Below are positions 8,570-18,858 of a DNA stretch of 40,037 nt, piece by piece (position 1 is the first letter of the stretch; each line of letters begins with the position of its first letter). Below the pieces are notes generated by a model. The model was not told the DNA's origin and ran no database searches. It worked only from the letters and a program-made list of their open reading frames with translations. Position numbers and translations under genes: made by a program. This DNA is from an uncultured Prevotellaceae bacterium (GTDB lineage Bacteria > Bacteroidota > Bacteroidia > Bacteroidales > Bacteroidaceae): assembly GCA_900317305.1 (NCBI GenBank), contig ONGG01000033.1, positions 12,335 through 52,371 on the forward strand, written 5' to 3'.

Positions 8570-9295
8570 TCAGCTGTGGGAGAAGCCGCGGCTTGCCTTC
8601 TTGGCGCGGAGCTCACCGATGCGCTCCGAGTGCTTGTTCTTGAAGCCGAAAAGTTCCTCTAGTGGAGGCAGTTGCTCCATGAGCTGCTCGAAAGTGACAG
8701 GACTTTTGGCTGTGTCTTCAAAGACAATGCGGTCGTTCGGAAGGCGTATCCTCCTCAGTTGCAGTAGGTTATTGCCGACGGAACGTTTCTCATTCTCGTC
8801 CTCGAACCCACACCAGTAACGCACCACATTGTCCAAGGTCTCGTTATTCTCAACGGCGTTCTTGGCGTGGCTGCGGAAAGTGGAGAGGTTGTGCTCCGTC
8901 TCCGCACATTTGTGCACCCACTGCGCTCCACCCGAGCGGTAGAACTTGTCGTAGAGTGCCTTTATGACAGCGGCAGCCCTCTCGTTCTTGAAGTACTTGT
9001 TAGGCAGTCCACCTATCACCTTCTGACAAAGCAGCGTGAGCACATAGAGCACTTTCGCCCCTCGGTGAGGCATGTCGAGCGTGGTCTCCTCGCCGCTGTC
9101 CTTGCGGATGACGATGTTGTAGCCACCCTCCTTCTTCTTGAAGTTGGGCTTCTCCGATGGGCGCACCACGATGGAGAAGTTGGGCTGTGCCAAGTCGGAA
9201 ACGATTCTCTTATCCACTTTGTCGCCGAGGAAAATAAGAACGAGTAATGGGTCGATGTCAATGTTGATGCGATGTCCGTTAGTTTCAATAATCAT
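8570..9295 (-). CDS. Hypothetical protein (241 aa)
   Basis: I do not recognise the family. The protein is soluble, with no signal peptide or membrane segment. It opens with a short hydrophobic beta segment (INIDIDPLLVLIFLG), continues with lysine-rich sequence (PNFKKKEGG), then a helical core (GAKVLYVLTLLCQKVIGGLP, NERAAAVIKALYDKFY), and ends with a charged region (GFEDENEKRSVGNNLLQLRRIRLPND). The helical, basic build could suit nucleic-acid binding, but no motif proves it. The ATG at 9295 is preceded by an AT-rich stretch and no stronger upstream start exists. It stands alone between repeat-bearing gaps, which suits an accessory gene. Confidence 0.7.
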   Translation of the reverse strand: MIIETNGHRINIDIDPLLVLIFLGDKVDKRIVSDLAQPNFSIVVRPSEKPNFKKKEGGYNIVIRKDSGEETTLDMPHRGAKVLYVLTLLCQKVIGGLPNKYFKNERAAAVIKALYDKFYRSGGAQWVHKCAETEHNLSTFRSHAKNAVENNETLDNVVRYWCGFEDENEKRSVGNNLLQLRRIRLPNDRIVFEDTAKSPVTFEQLMEQLPPLEELFGFKNKHSERIGELRAKKASRGFSHS

Positions 9296-9879
9296 AAATG
9301 AATTCTTTTTATTTTAGTATAATGTATAATTGAGGGGTTGTGGAATACTCCGACGAGGAGCGCGAGAGATACCAGGAGAGACATAGCCTCCCTACAGCGT
9401 AGTAGCACCTCATAAATAGACGAGGTATCAGATCTAAACAGAAAACATGGATATCGTTGTCTGACGACAATGCGCAAGGGTACCTTTCACCAATAAAGGT
9501 GAAGAACAGGTCATTCCAAAAGCGGGACATGACGAAGTCCCAAGAAAAGTAAACATTTCATAATCTTTTTTAGTTAAATGGTTGTTTGCAACCCGTTAAC
9601 TCACATCATTTTTCCACCGTTGGGATTATGAGAACTCGGTTGGCTCAGTTCAAAGACTGACTCGGGATGTATCAATAAAACAAAGAACACTGTCGCCAAA
9701 CTCGGGTCTTTGGTCCCCCCAGACACCCCCTTTTTAATTTGGCAATGCGAAGATAGATAAAAAAAATGAGAAAAAAGAATTTTTTGTCTTAAGGATTGTT
9801 AAATAGCGTAATTTTTACGCATTCTCCTTCAAATTGGTGTCATCAACCCCTATTTTTCCCTTGAGTCAGCGCAAGCCAT
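9296..9879. other. 584-bp intergenic region
   Basis: I find no convincing gene here. Two short overlapping frames on the minus strand (9292-9530) lack family features and a start context. There is a hairpin GCGTAA-TTT-TTACGC at 9806-9820 and a 6-bp TTCACC/GGTGAA inverted repeat near 9486-9503. No full TTTG/TAnnTTTG promoter was found for the gene at 9295; TACCCTTG (9482-9475) is one mismatch from the -7 consensus. Confidence 0.4.
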
Positions 9880-10746
9880 CTATGGTTTTTTGCTACCTAT
9901 CACATCCAAGGCCTCCTGGGTGAGATAGGGACGGACGACATCGTAGGGGATGGTGAGGACGGGGTCGCCCCAATCGAAGGGACAGACGTCGTAGATGGAA
10001 TAATGGAACCGCACGCCATCGCGCACCAGATAGGGCGGAAAAGTGGGCATGGGCATCAGACTGAGGTCGGCGGTGCAGATGGCCTCCAACTGCTCGTCGC
10101 TGGTAATCTCGAAATAACTTTTCAGTCCCTCGCGCACATGGACGAACAATTGCTCGTCCATCTCTCTCACCACATTGCCCAACCGATGGCCGTCGGCCAT
10201 GGAGAAGGTGGTGCCATAGTCGGAATACTCGCCATGGGCGCCATGGGTGATATACGAATAGCGGTAGACCTCGTAGGTGACAAAGCGGTCGTTGCTGCAC
10301 ACCAGCCGTATCTCGATGCCCTCCTCTGGCGCATCGTCCTTGCTCACGCTGGCAATATCCATCTGCTCCAACGTCTTCGAGAGCACGGCCTGACGCTCCT
10401 GACAATAGGCCCGCACCAACTGCATGGGGTCGTCGGTCATCGTAGAGGTGCCATTCTCAAACATGGTGCTCTTCATCCACTCCCTCACCGACGACACCAC
10501 CTGCTGCGGACCATCTACCGGATAGTCGAGGTAGACGTCGCAGCGCCCCATCTTGCCTGTGAGTGAATACTTGAACGAGTCGGTGCGGAAAGAGACGGGG
10601 GGCGGAGAAATGGCAGCCTCGGCTGCTGCCGACGGGGCATGTTCCAACGAGTCGGATGACGCGTCTCCCTTCTGCGCTCCCCCCTTGCAACAAGGCAAGA
10701 GGATGAGTGAGACAAACAAGACGAAGGGCAGCACTTTTCGCATCAT
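9880..10746 (-). CDS. DUF3298 (RsiV-like) domain lipoprotein
   Basis: This 288-residue envelope protein has a signal peptide ending in LILLPCC, giving a lipid-modified cysteine, followed by a low-complexity Ser/Ala linker. The C-terminal half carries features of the RsiV-like DUF3298 domain: THGAHGEYSDYGTTFSMADG, then EQLFVHVREGLKSYFEI, and the closing FHYSIYDVCPFDWGDP and PYDVVRPYL segments. In Bacillus RsiV a related domain is the lysozyme-binding extracellular part of an anti-sigma factor; most Bacteroidetes members are stand-alone lipoproteins of unknown function. The first in-frame codons are TTG; ATG at 10746 or 10743 is more likely. It starts 9 bp after the methyltransferase stop, so the two are probably co-translated. 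Confidence 0.8.
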   Translation of the reverse strand: MMRKVLPFVLFVSLILLPCCKGGAQKGDASSDSLEHAPSAAAEAAISPPPVSFRTDSFKYSLTGKMGRCDVYLDYPVDGPQQVVSSVREWMKSTMFENGTSTMTDDPMQLVRAYCQERQAVLSKTLEQMDIASVSKDDAPEEGIEIRLVCSNDRFVTYEVYRYSYITHGAHGEYSDYGTTFSMADGHRLGNVVREMDEQLFVHVREGLKSYFEITSDEQLEAICTADLSLMPMPTFPPYLVRDGVRFHYSIYDVCPFDWGDPVLTIPYDVVRPYLTQEALDVIGSKKP

Positions 10747-10755
10747 CAACAAAGA

Positions 10756-11574
10756 TTATTCCTGTTCGTTGCGTTGCCTTACGGCCTCGAAGAGCAGAAT
10801 GGCCGCACTGACGGAGACATTCAGCGAGTCGAGCCTTCCCAGCATGGGGATACGGATATGGGCATCGGCGGCCTCGCGCCACTGCTGGGTGAGTCCGGTC
10901 GACTCGGTGCCCATGACGATGGCGGTAGGACGGCACATGTCGGTATGGTAGTAGGGTTTGGAGTCCTGCAACTGCGCCGTGAGGATGGCGATGCCTCTCG
11001 ACTTGAGGAAGCGGATGCACTCGGCAGAGTCGCAGGCCACACAGGGCACGCTGAAAGCGGCCCCTATCGAACTGCGGATAAGGTTGGGGTTGTAGAGGTC
11101 GGTAAGGGGGTCGCACACCACCACGGCATCGGCGGCAGCGGCATCGGCACTGCGGAGCACAGCACCCAGATTGCCAGGTTTCTCCACGCTCTCGAGCACC
11201 ACCAGGAGCGGCTTACTGGAGAGGGAGAGTTGGTCGAGGGTGAGTTCGCGGGTGCGCATCTCGGCGATGACGCCCTCGGTACCCCCACGATAGGCCACCT
11301 TGCCATAGACATAGGCACTCACGGTGAAGCATCTCGTCTCGGAAAGGTCGGCCAGCCCCATCTGCCCAAGAAACTCCTCCAGCCCCTGGTCGCCGAAAAG
11401 TTCGGGACACACGAAGAGGGTGTCTACCTGAAAGCCCGCCTCCACACAATGCTGCAACTCACGCCGGCCCTCCACCACAAAGAGGTGGGCTTTGCGGCGC
11501 TCCGACGACTTCTGCTGCAAGGTTTGAAGCCGCTTGATCTTGGGGTTCTGCATGCTGGAGATATCGGTAGGCAT
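10756..11574 (-). CDS. SpoU/TrmH-family RNA 2'-O-methyltransferase
   Basis: The enzyme transfers a methyl group from S-adenosylmethionine to a ribose 2'-OH in rRNA or tRNA. The 272 residues show an N-terminal substrate-binding domain (NPKIKRLQTLQQKSSERRK, FVVEGRRELQHC). The SPOUT trefoil-knot domain follows with its three motifs: motif 1 EKPGNLGAVLRSADA, motif 2 IVMGTESTGL and motif 3 IPMLGRLDSLNVSVSAAI. It is close in plan to RlmB/TrmH-like 23S rRNA methyltransferases; the exact target cannot be told from sequence. The start at 11574 is an ATG. It lies 83 bp downstream of the SUMF1-like gene on the same strand and directly upstream of the DUF3298 lipoprotein gene. Confidence 0.92.
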   Translation of the reverse strand: MPTDISSMQNPKIKRLQTLQQKSSERRKAHLFVVEGRRELQHCVEAGFQVDTLFVCPELFGDQGLEEFLGQMGLADLSETRCFTVSAYVYGKVAYRGGTEGVIAEMRTRELTLDQLSLSSKPLLVVLESVEKPGNLGAVLRSADAAAADAVVVCDPLTDLYNPNLIRSSIGAAFSVPCVACDSAECIRFLKSRGIAILTAQLQDSKPYYHTDMCRPTAIVMGTESTGLTQQWREAADAHIRIPMLGRLDSLNVSVSAAILLFEAVRQRNEQE

Positions 11575-11610
11575 AATAATAAGGACTTTAAGCTCAAAGT
11601 GTCTTAAATA

Positions 11611-11652
11611 CTATAAAAATCTATAAAAACTATAGCAACTATAACATCTATC
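11611..11652. repeat. Short AT-rich tandem repeat (CTATAAAAAN)
   Basis: Two 10-nt units CTATAAAAAT and CTATAAAAAC are followed by decayed 9-nt units with a TATA core. They fill the gap between the SUMF1-like gene and the methyltransferase gene. Confidence 0.55.
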
Positions 11653-11657
11653 CCCCC

Positions 11658-12500
11658 CTATTCAGCCAATCGGAAGCCGATGTCGTCGGCCCAGATGGTG
11701 GAGGGACTCTCCTGACGGTCGTTCACCAGACAGTGGCTGGCAAAGTCGAGGTAGCCGCCGCCACGGAGCACCTGACGGTGACCTCTAGTGGAAGCCGAAC
11801 GCTGCCCTACCCCGCCTGATACGGTGCACCACTCGCTCACGTTGCCGCTCATATCGTAAAGGCCCAGTTCGTTCGACCATTTGCCCTTCACATCATGTGC
11901 CTGGTTGCCACTGTTGTTGCAATACCAGCCCACGTCGTTGATGTCGTTGCTGCCCGCCATAGGCAAATTGCGGGTTCTCCGTCCACCACGGGCGGCATAC
12001 TCCCACTCCTCCTCTGTGGGCAAGCGGAAATGGCGACGCGTGATGGCATTGAGTTTCATCAAAAAGAGTCCGATATCCACATATCTCACCCCTTGCACCG
12101 GTTTCTGCGGACCCTTGTCGCGTGAGGGGTTGTATCCCATGAGGGCCACCCACAGTTCCTGTGTCACCTCGGTCTCACCGATGAAGAAGTCGTGGAGCGA
12201 CACCTCACGAATGATAGTCTTTGGAGCCAGCGAGTCGGTGGCCTCAGGATTCTCCACCTCCATCTGCAGGCGTCCACCCTCAACGGTGATCATTTTGAAG
12301 GTAATGCCCTCTACGTTGATGATGTTTCCGGAAATGGGGCCTATGGCCCCCAACTGTAATGGAGCGACGGAGTCGGCGGGTGCCGAGAGGCTGTCGGGCT
12401 GTTGCTGGGCCACCGCAAGCATCGGAATGCAGAGGAGGAACGCTCCTGCCAATACCCTCTTGGCAAGGGAAAAGTGAAAAACAGACAAATCGATATTCAT
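11658..12500 (-). CDS. Secreted SUMF1/FGE-fold protein, probably non-catalytic
   Basis: The 280-residue protein has a signal peptide ending near AVAQ, a Ser/Pro linker, then a formylglycine-generating-enzyme-sulfatase domain. Signature segments are FFIGETEVTQELWVALMGYN, FRLPTEEEWEYAARGG, NELGLYDMSGNVSEWC and QVLRGGGYLDFASHC, ending IGFRLAE. True FGE enzymes need a pair of cysteines near the C-terminus; only one is seen in that region (ASHC), so a catalytic role is unlikely. Several Bacteroidetes SUMF-fold proteins, including the gliding proteins GldJ and GldK, are structural, but this one lacks a lipobox and I do not assign it to them. The ATG at 12500 is used because the longer frame begins with TTG. 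The promoter boxes at 12510-12541 leave almost no 5' leader. Confidence 0.87.
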   Translation of the reverse strand: MNIDLSVFHFSLAKRVLAGAFLLCIPMLAVAQQQPDSLSAPADSVAPLQLGAIGPISGNIINVEGITFKMITVEGGRLQMEVENPEATDSLAPKTIIREVSLHDFFIGETEVTQELWVALMGYNPSRDKGPQKPVQGVRYVDIGLFLMKLNAITRRHFRLPTEEEWEYAARGGRRTRNLPMAGSNDINDVGWYCNNSGNQAHDVKGKWSNELGLYDMSGNVSEWCTVSGGVGQRSASTRGHRQVLRGGGYLDFASHCLVNDRQESPSTIWADDIGFRLAE

Positions 12501-12509
12501 AATTGGCTG

Positions 12510-12541
12510 CAAAGATAGTGCAAGGCGAGTGAAAAACCAAA
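12510..12541 (-). promoter_or_regulatory. Candidate promoter of the SUMF1-like gene, inside a repeat unit
   Basis: On the minus strand TTTG (12541-12538) is followed after 20 nt by TATCTTTG (12517-12510), a full consensus match. The ATG is at 12500, so transcription would start within a few bases of it (leaderless or nearly so). Both boxes belong to the repeat described at 12510-12823. Confidence 0.65.
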
Positions 12542-12676
12542 TTTATTTGAGTTTTTCCGAGCCGCCGCCTATCTTCGCCGCGAAGCGGCAAAGTAGTGCA
12601 AACCGAGCGGAATGCGAAACAAAATACGAAGTTTTTGTTTCCATTGCCGAGGTGCCGCCTATCTTCGACCGAAGGT

Positions 12677-12707
12677 CAAAGATAGTGCAAACCGAATGGA
12701 AAGCAAA
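12677..12707 (-). promoter_or_regulatory. Second promoter-like box pair inside the repeat array
   Basis: On the minus strand TTTG (12707-12704) and TATCTTTG (12684-12677) are separated by 19 nt. In the two other units the -7 box has lost one base (CAAAGTAG on the plus strand), which should inactivate it. Confidence 0.45.
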
Positions 12708-12876
12708 ATAAATCGTCAGATTTATTTTCTTTTCTGAGCCGCCGCCTATCTTCGCCGCGAAGCGGCAAAGTAGTGCAAACCGAGCGGAATGCGAAACAAA
12801 ACACGAAGTTTTTTGTTGCCATTAACGAGTAACAAATTGGGTGACACATAAAATGAAGTTCCAAATAAACAAGGTA

Positions 12877-13009
12877 ACCTCCCCCATCCCCTCCTGAGAG
12901 GAGGGGGGGATAGTTTGCTTGGCTAATCACCCCCATCCCCTCCTGAGAGGAGGGGGGATAGTTTGCTTGGCTAATCACCCCCCTCCTCTCAGGAGGGGAT
13001 GGGGGAGGT
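12877..13009. repeat. GC-rich palindromic repeat with 48-bp direct repeat
   Basis: The outer 28 bp at 12877-12904 and 12982-13009 are perfect inverted repeats (they begin ACCTCCCCCATCCCC). Inside, a unit containing CTCCTGAGAGGAGGGG and GATAGTTTGCTTGGCTAATC is repeated at a 48-bp spacing. No ORF or transposase is associated. It resembles a small non-autonomous palindromic element. Confidence 0.75.
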
Positions 13010-13208
13010 AAAATTCAAAGTAAGCGTGGTCAAAAGGTTATATGACTAGGTGCAGCCTAATTTCGCTATAAAGCAAAATTAGTTAAATTTTCTGAGATTA
13101 TATACCATCGAGCAAAGAAATGCGTTATTACAACGACAATGCACCCTGTTTTTCAAACATCTCGGGAAAAAACCAATCCGTTTATTTCATTGTACACTTG
13201 ATTTTTCG

Positions 13209-13216
13209 TATTTTTG
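13209..13216 (+). promoter_or_regulatory. Candidate -7 promoter box of the T9SS cargo gene
   Basis: TATTTTTG (TAnnTTTG) lies 22 bp upstream of the ATG at 13239. No exact TTTG is found 19-21 nt upstream, so only the -7 element is well supported. Confidence 0.5.
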
Positions 13217-13238
13217 CAGTTCAAACCCAAGTCAAAAC

Positions 13239-13979
13239 ATGAGACGACTTCTTACCTTCACCACCCTTGTCTGGATGGCTTCCCATGCCGTCTGGGCACA
13301 AAATGATGTACCCACCATCAATCCCTCCGCCACCTTCACCAATGCCAAGGGCGACGTCACCGAAGGCACCGAATGCTCTGAATCGGCACCGCTGGAGGCC
13401 CGGTTCATGGCCAACGCCGAGAACGTGGGTTCGTGGAACGCATACTATGAGTGGCGCTTCACGAAACTGGACGAGAACACGGTATCCAGTGAGCCCTACC
13501 TCATCAGGTATGAGGAGGACACCAGTTACACCTTCACCGAGGCCGGCTCGCACAACATCGTGCTCTATGCCATCTACACCCAAGGCAACGACACCATCGC
13601 CTATACCGAAGACTACTGGAGAGACCTCACGCCCCTCAAGGTGACCATCAGCGAGAGCAAGCTCGTGATGCCCAATGCCTTCTCGCCCAACGACGACAAA
13701 ATCAACGATATATACAAAGCCAAGGAGTACCAGAGCCTGGTGGAGTTCCGTGCCATCATCTTCAACCGCTGGGGACAGAAGATCTTCGAGTGGACCGACC
13801 CAGAAGACGGATGGGACGGCACCTTCCATGGTCAGGACGCGAAGCAAGGCACCTATTTTGTGGACGTGGTGGCCAAGGGAGCCGATGGGCGCCGCTACCA
13901 CATCAAGCGCGACGTGAACCTGCTGCGCGGATACACAGAGACAGGCAGTTCGACAGGCGGCGGTGGCGGACAGCCTTGA
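13239..13979 (+). CDS. T9SS type B sorting-domain (gliding-motility C-terminal) secreted protein
   Basis: The 246-residue protein has a signal peptide (residues 1-20, ending AVWA). A PKD-like or Ig-like beta domain follows (about 25-140, with YYEWRF and YTFTEAGSHNIVLYAIY). The C-terminal domain is of the gliding-motility-associated family used as a type B signal for the type IX secretion system. Its marks are VMPNAFSPNDDKIND, IIFNRWGQKIFEW, DGWDGTFHGQDAKQGTYFVDV and YHIKRDVNLLR. Such proteins cross the outer membrane through the T9SS and are often surface-attached. An unusual tail, GYTETGSSTGGGGGQP, follows the domain, which normally ends at the strand before it. The T9SS itself is not in this window. 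Confidence 0.88.
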   Translation: MRRLLTFTTLVWMASHAVWAQNDVPTINPSATFTNAKGDVTEGTECSESAPLEARFMANAENVGSWNAYYEWRFTKLDENTVSSEPYLIRYEEDTSYTFTEAGSHNIVLYAIYTQGNDTIAYTEDYWRDLTPLKVTISESKLVMPNAFSPNDDKINDIYKAKEYQSLVEFRAIIFNRWGQKIFEWTDPEDGWDGTFHGQDAKQGTYFVDVVAKGADGRRYHIKRDVNLLRGYTETGSSTGGGGGQP

Positions 13980-14081
13980 TGCCGCAGGCACCATAGCCGC
14001 ACCACATCCCCACAACACAGCAAGACCAGAAGCCGAGCAAGAATACCGCTGCCCCGGCAGCACGAAGAGAAAGCGAGAAAC

Positions 14082-16913
<2,832 letters not shown>

Positions 16914-16924
16914 AAGAAAAAAGA

Positions 16925-16969
16925 AAAAAGCCCATTGTGCCCAGAAATGATGGGCATAATGGGCTTTTT
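16925..16969. terminator. Bidirectional terminator between uvrA and comEC, made of the 9-nt repeat
   Basis: A 19-bp stem with one G-T pair (AAAAAGCCCATTGTGCCCA against TGGGCATAATGGGCTTTTT) has a 7-nt loop and A/T flanks on both sides. The stem is two copies of the GCCCATTNN unit facing each other, and further units continue to about 16990. Confidence 0.85.
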
Positions 16970-17009
16970 GGGCATAATGGGCAATATGGGGAAACTTCCC
17001 CACCTCCCC

Positions 17010-18656
17010 TCAAATCTTATTTTTCAGCCTGAGCACCTTATAGCCTATGGTGGCCAGGGCTGCGATTACCACATACACCAGCAGCAGTTGTATGCGGGTG
17101 ATGTGGATATGCTCCACGCTCGACCCTGGCATTGAGGCTACCCATGTGGCCAGCGTGTTCTGCCATCCCACCACCATGGCCAAGGCCTTGGCCACCCACG
17201 GCATCAACGGTGGCACTACTGCCGAGGCGAACAGCAATGCCGTGAGGTAAAGGATGACCGTAGCCAACGGAATGACAAAAAAGTTGGTGAGGAGGAAATA
17301 GGTGGAGAAACGACCGAAATAATAGGCCGTGAGTGGTGCCACACCCAACTGCGCACTGCACGACACCACCACCATCGCCCACATCCATTTCGCCCATCGG
17401 TGCTGCTCCAAAAAAGCTGCCGGCACCAAGGCATAGAGGGGCTTGTAGAAAATAAGGATGGCCATGACCGCCAGAAACGACATCTGGAACCCCACGTCGT
17501 AGAGGCAGAGGGGATTGGAGAGCAACATGACAATGGCCGTGAATGACAAGGCGTTGAGCGACATGCGGTCGCGGCCCACCAAACCCACGAAGGAGTAGAC
17601 GGTGATCATGAGCGAGGCCCTCACCACCGATGGCGACAGTCCGGTGAAAAGGGCATACGACCAGATGCCCAGGATGATGAGCACCTCACGCAGTACGCTG
17701 CGACGACGCGCTCCCAGCACCAACGAGAGCAGCATATAGATAATGCCCAGGTGCAGTCCGGAGAGGGCCAGCACATGCGAGGCGCCCGAGATGGAGTAGA
17801 TATCGCGAAGGTCGTTGGTGATGCGCGACTTGTCGCCCAATGCCATGGCCACCGCCACAGCCATCTCGTCGTCGCTCAGTCCGATGCCCAGATACTGGCG
17901 CAGCGTGTGCTGGCGGAAGCGCATGGCAGCCAGACGTGCACGTTCGAGCCGTGAGAGGCCGTCGAGAGGGAGCACGGCTTTACGCCAGGCGTCGGGCGCG
18001 ATCAGCGTGGTGGCCGTGAAGCCATGACAGCGCAGATAAAGCGGATAGTCGAAATTGGAGGAATAATAGTTTTCGGGGCGCTTCATCCTCGATGTGGCCA
18101 CGATGCCGTCGCCCACCTCCAAAGGGATATCAGAGGCCGTCGCCGTGTCGCGGAGCAGCGAGGCCTTCACGCGCCGTGGCATCGCCTCGTCGTCAAGTAG
18201 CCACAGGTCCATGCGCAGGGTCTTCCCCCGCACCTGAGGATGGCTCGCTACCACCGCCCGATAAGTGACATAGCCCCGGGGCAAAGGCCTGTCGAGCGCC
18301 CCCTGCTGCCGGGTGACAAGAAACCCACCAAGAAAAACAAACGACACCATGATCAGCGCACCCTGCCACAATTCAAGGCGCCCCAATGGCCCAGCATGCC
18401 CATTGTGCCCAAATTGCCCAAATTGCCCATTGTGCCCAGATTGCCCATTATGCCCAGATTGCCCATCAAGCCCATTATGCCCATCACGCCCACCAAGCCC
18501 CGCCACCACCGTAGCAACAGCAGCCACCACCAATCCCGCCAACCACACCACTGGTGACAGTAAGCCACGGCTCTCGTATCCAACTACAATGCCTATGGCC
18601 ATCGCCACGGCAATGCGCAGCAAAGGGAAGAGCTGGATACGACCATTGGTTTGCAT
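17010..18656 (-). CDS. comEC: ComEC/Rec2 family competence membrane channel, short form
   Basis: ComEC is the inner-membrane channel that passes single-stranded DNA during natural transformation. This 548-residue form has two N-terminal membrane segments (about 10-52) and another at 100-113. A soluble OB-like domain follows (VTYRAVVASHPQVRGKTLRMDL). The multi-pass Competence domain has SGASHVLALSGLHLGIIY, then LFTGLSPSVVRASLM, NALSFTAIVMLLSNP and GFQMSFLAVMAI. The C-terminal metallo-beta-lactamase domain of longer relatives is absent, which is common in Bacteroidetes. Residues about 53-92 are an in-frame collagen-like Gly-X-Y run between membrane segments, made by a 9-nt minisatellite. The gene is convergent with uvrA. 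Confidence 0.92.
   Translation of the reverse strand: MQTNGRIQLFPLLRIAVAMAIGIVVGYESRGLLSPVVWLAGLVVAAVATVVAGLGGRDGHNGLDGQSGHNGQSGHNGQFGQFGHNGHAGPLGRLELWQGALIMVSFVFLGGFLVTRQQGALDRPLPRGYVTYRAVVASHPQVRGKTLRMDLWLLDDEAMPRRVKASLLRDTATASDIPLEVGDGIVATSRMKRPENYYSSNFDYPLYLRCHGFTATTLIAPDAWRKAVLPLDGLSRLERARLAAMRFRQHTLRQYLGIGLSDDEMAVAVAMALGDKSRITNDLRDIYSISGASHVLALSGLHLGIIYMLLSLVLGARRRSVLREVLIILGIWSYALFTGLSPSVVRASLMITVYSFVGLVGRDRMSLNALSFTAIVMLLSNPLCLYDVGFQMSFLAVMAILIFYKPLYALVPAAFLEQHRWAKWMWAMVVVSCSAQLGVAPLTAYYFGRFSTYFLLTNFFVIPLATVILYLTALLFASAVVPPLMPWVAKALAMVVGWQNTLATWVASMPGSSVEHIHITRIQLLLVYVVIAALATIGYKVLRLKNKI
18381..18500 (-). repeat. In-frame 9-nt minisatellite inside comEC
   Basis: Units of the form TGGGCANNN on the minus strand encode Gly-X-Y triplets such as GHN, GQS and GQF for about 40 residues. 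The same unit family occurs after pyrH (876-947) and after uvrA (16930-16990). Because the unit is nine bases, gains or losses keep the reading frame. Confidence 0.85.
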
Positions 18657-18660
18657 AGGG

Positions 18661-18794
18661 ATTGAAGAACTAAGGATAGAAAACTAAAAATTGAAAAACT
18701 AGAGATTGAAAAACCAGAGATTGAAAAACCAGAGATTGAAAAACCAGAGATTGAAAAACCAGAGATTGAAAAACCAGAGACAGGAAAACTAGAG
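18661..18794. repeat. 15-nt tandem repeat between comEC and nuoN
   Basis: Five perfect copies of ATTGAAAAACCAGAG occupy 18705-18779, flanked by four decayed copies (18661-18704 and 18780-18794). The array lies directly upstream of the comEC start codon and downstream of the nuo terminator. Confidence 0.85.
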
Positions 18795-18810
18795 GCAAAA
18801 AACTTGGGAT

Positions 18811-18844
18811 AGAAAAACGGGGCTGGCCAAATGGTCAGCCCCGT
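18811..18844 (-). terminator. Terminator of the nuo operon
   Basis: On the minus strand a stem ACGGGGCTGACC/GGCCAGCCCCGT (one G-T pair) with a 4-nt loop is followed by TTTTTC. It lies 14 bp past the nuoN stop. Confidence 0.9.
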
Positions 18845-18858
18845 GTGGGTTTTACCTT

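Larger units (their letters stand above)
12510..12823. repeat. Tandem array of a two-hairpin intergenic repeat (86-89 nt period)
   Basis: There are about 3.5 units. Landmarks in each are (A)GTGCAAnCCGAG, an AT-rich inverted repeat, then GCCGAG or TGAGCC with GCCGCCTATCTTCG, and a GAA-loop hairpin. The GAA hairpins are GCCGC/GCGGC at 12577-12589, GACC/GGTC at 12667-12677 and GCCGC/GCGGC at 12754-12766. The inner hairpin arms also differ between units: GAAAAAC/GTTTTTC in unit 1, GAAACAAAA/TTTTTGTTTC in unit 2, AAAATAAATC/GATTTATTTT in unit 3. Pairing is kept while sequence changes, which points to selection on, or copying of, a folded form. No protein-coding frame is supported. Confidence 0.75.

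Noticed and set aside
9292-9530. Two short overlapping minus-strand ORFs
   Set aside because: They have no start context, no homologous features, and overlap each other in different frames.
12510-12823. CRISPR array
   Set aside because: The period is 86-89 nt, the units are alike over their whole length without unique spacers, and no cas genes are near.
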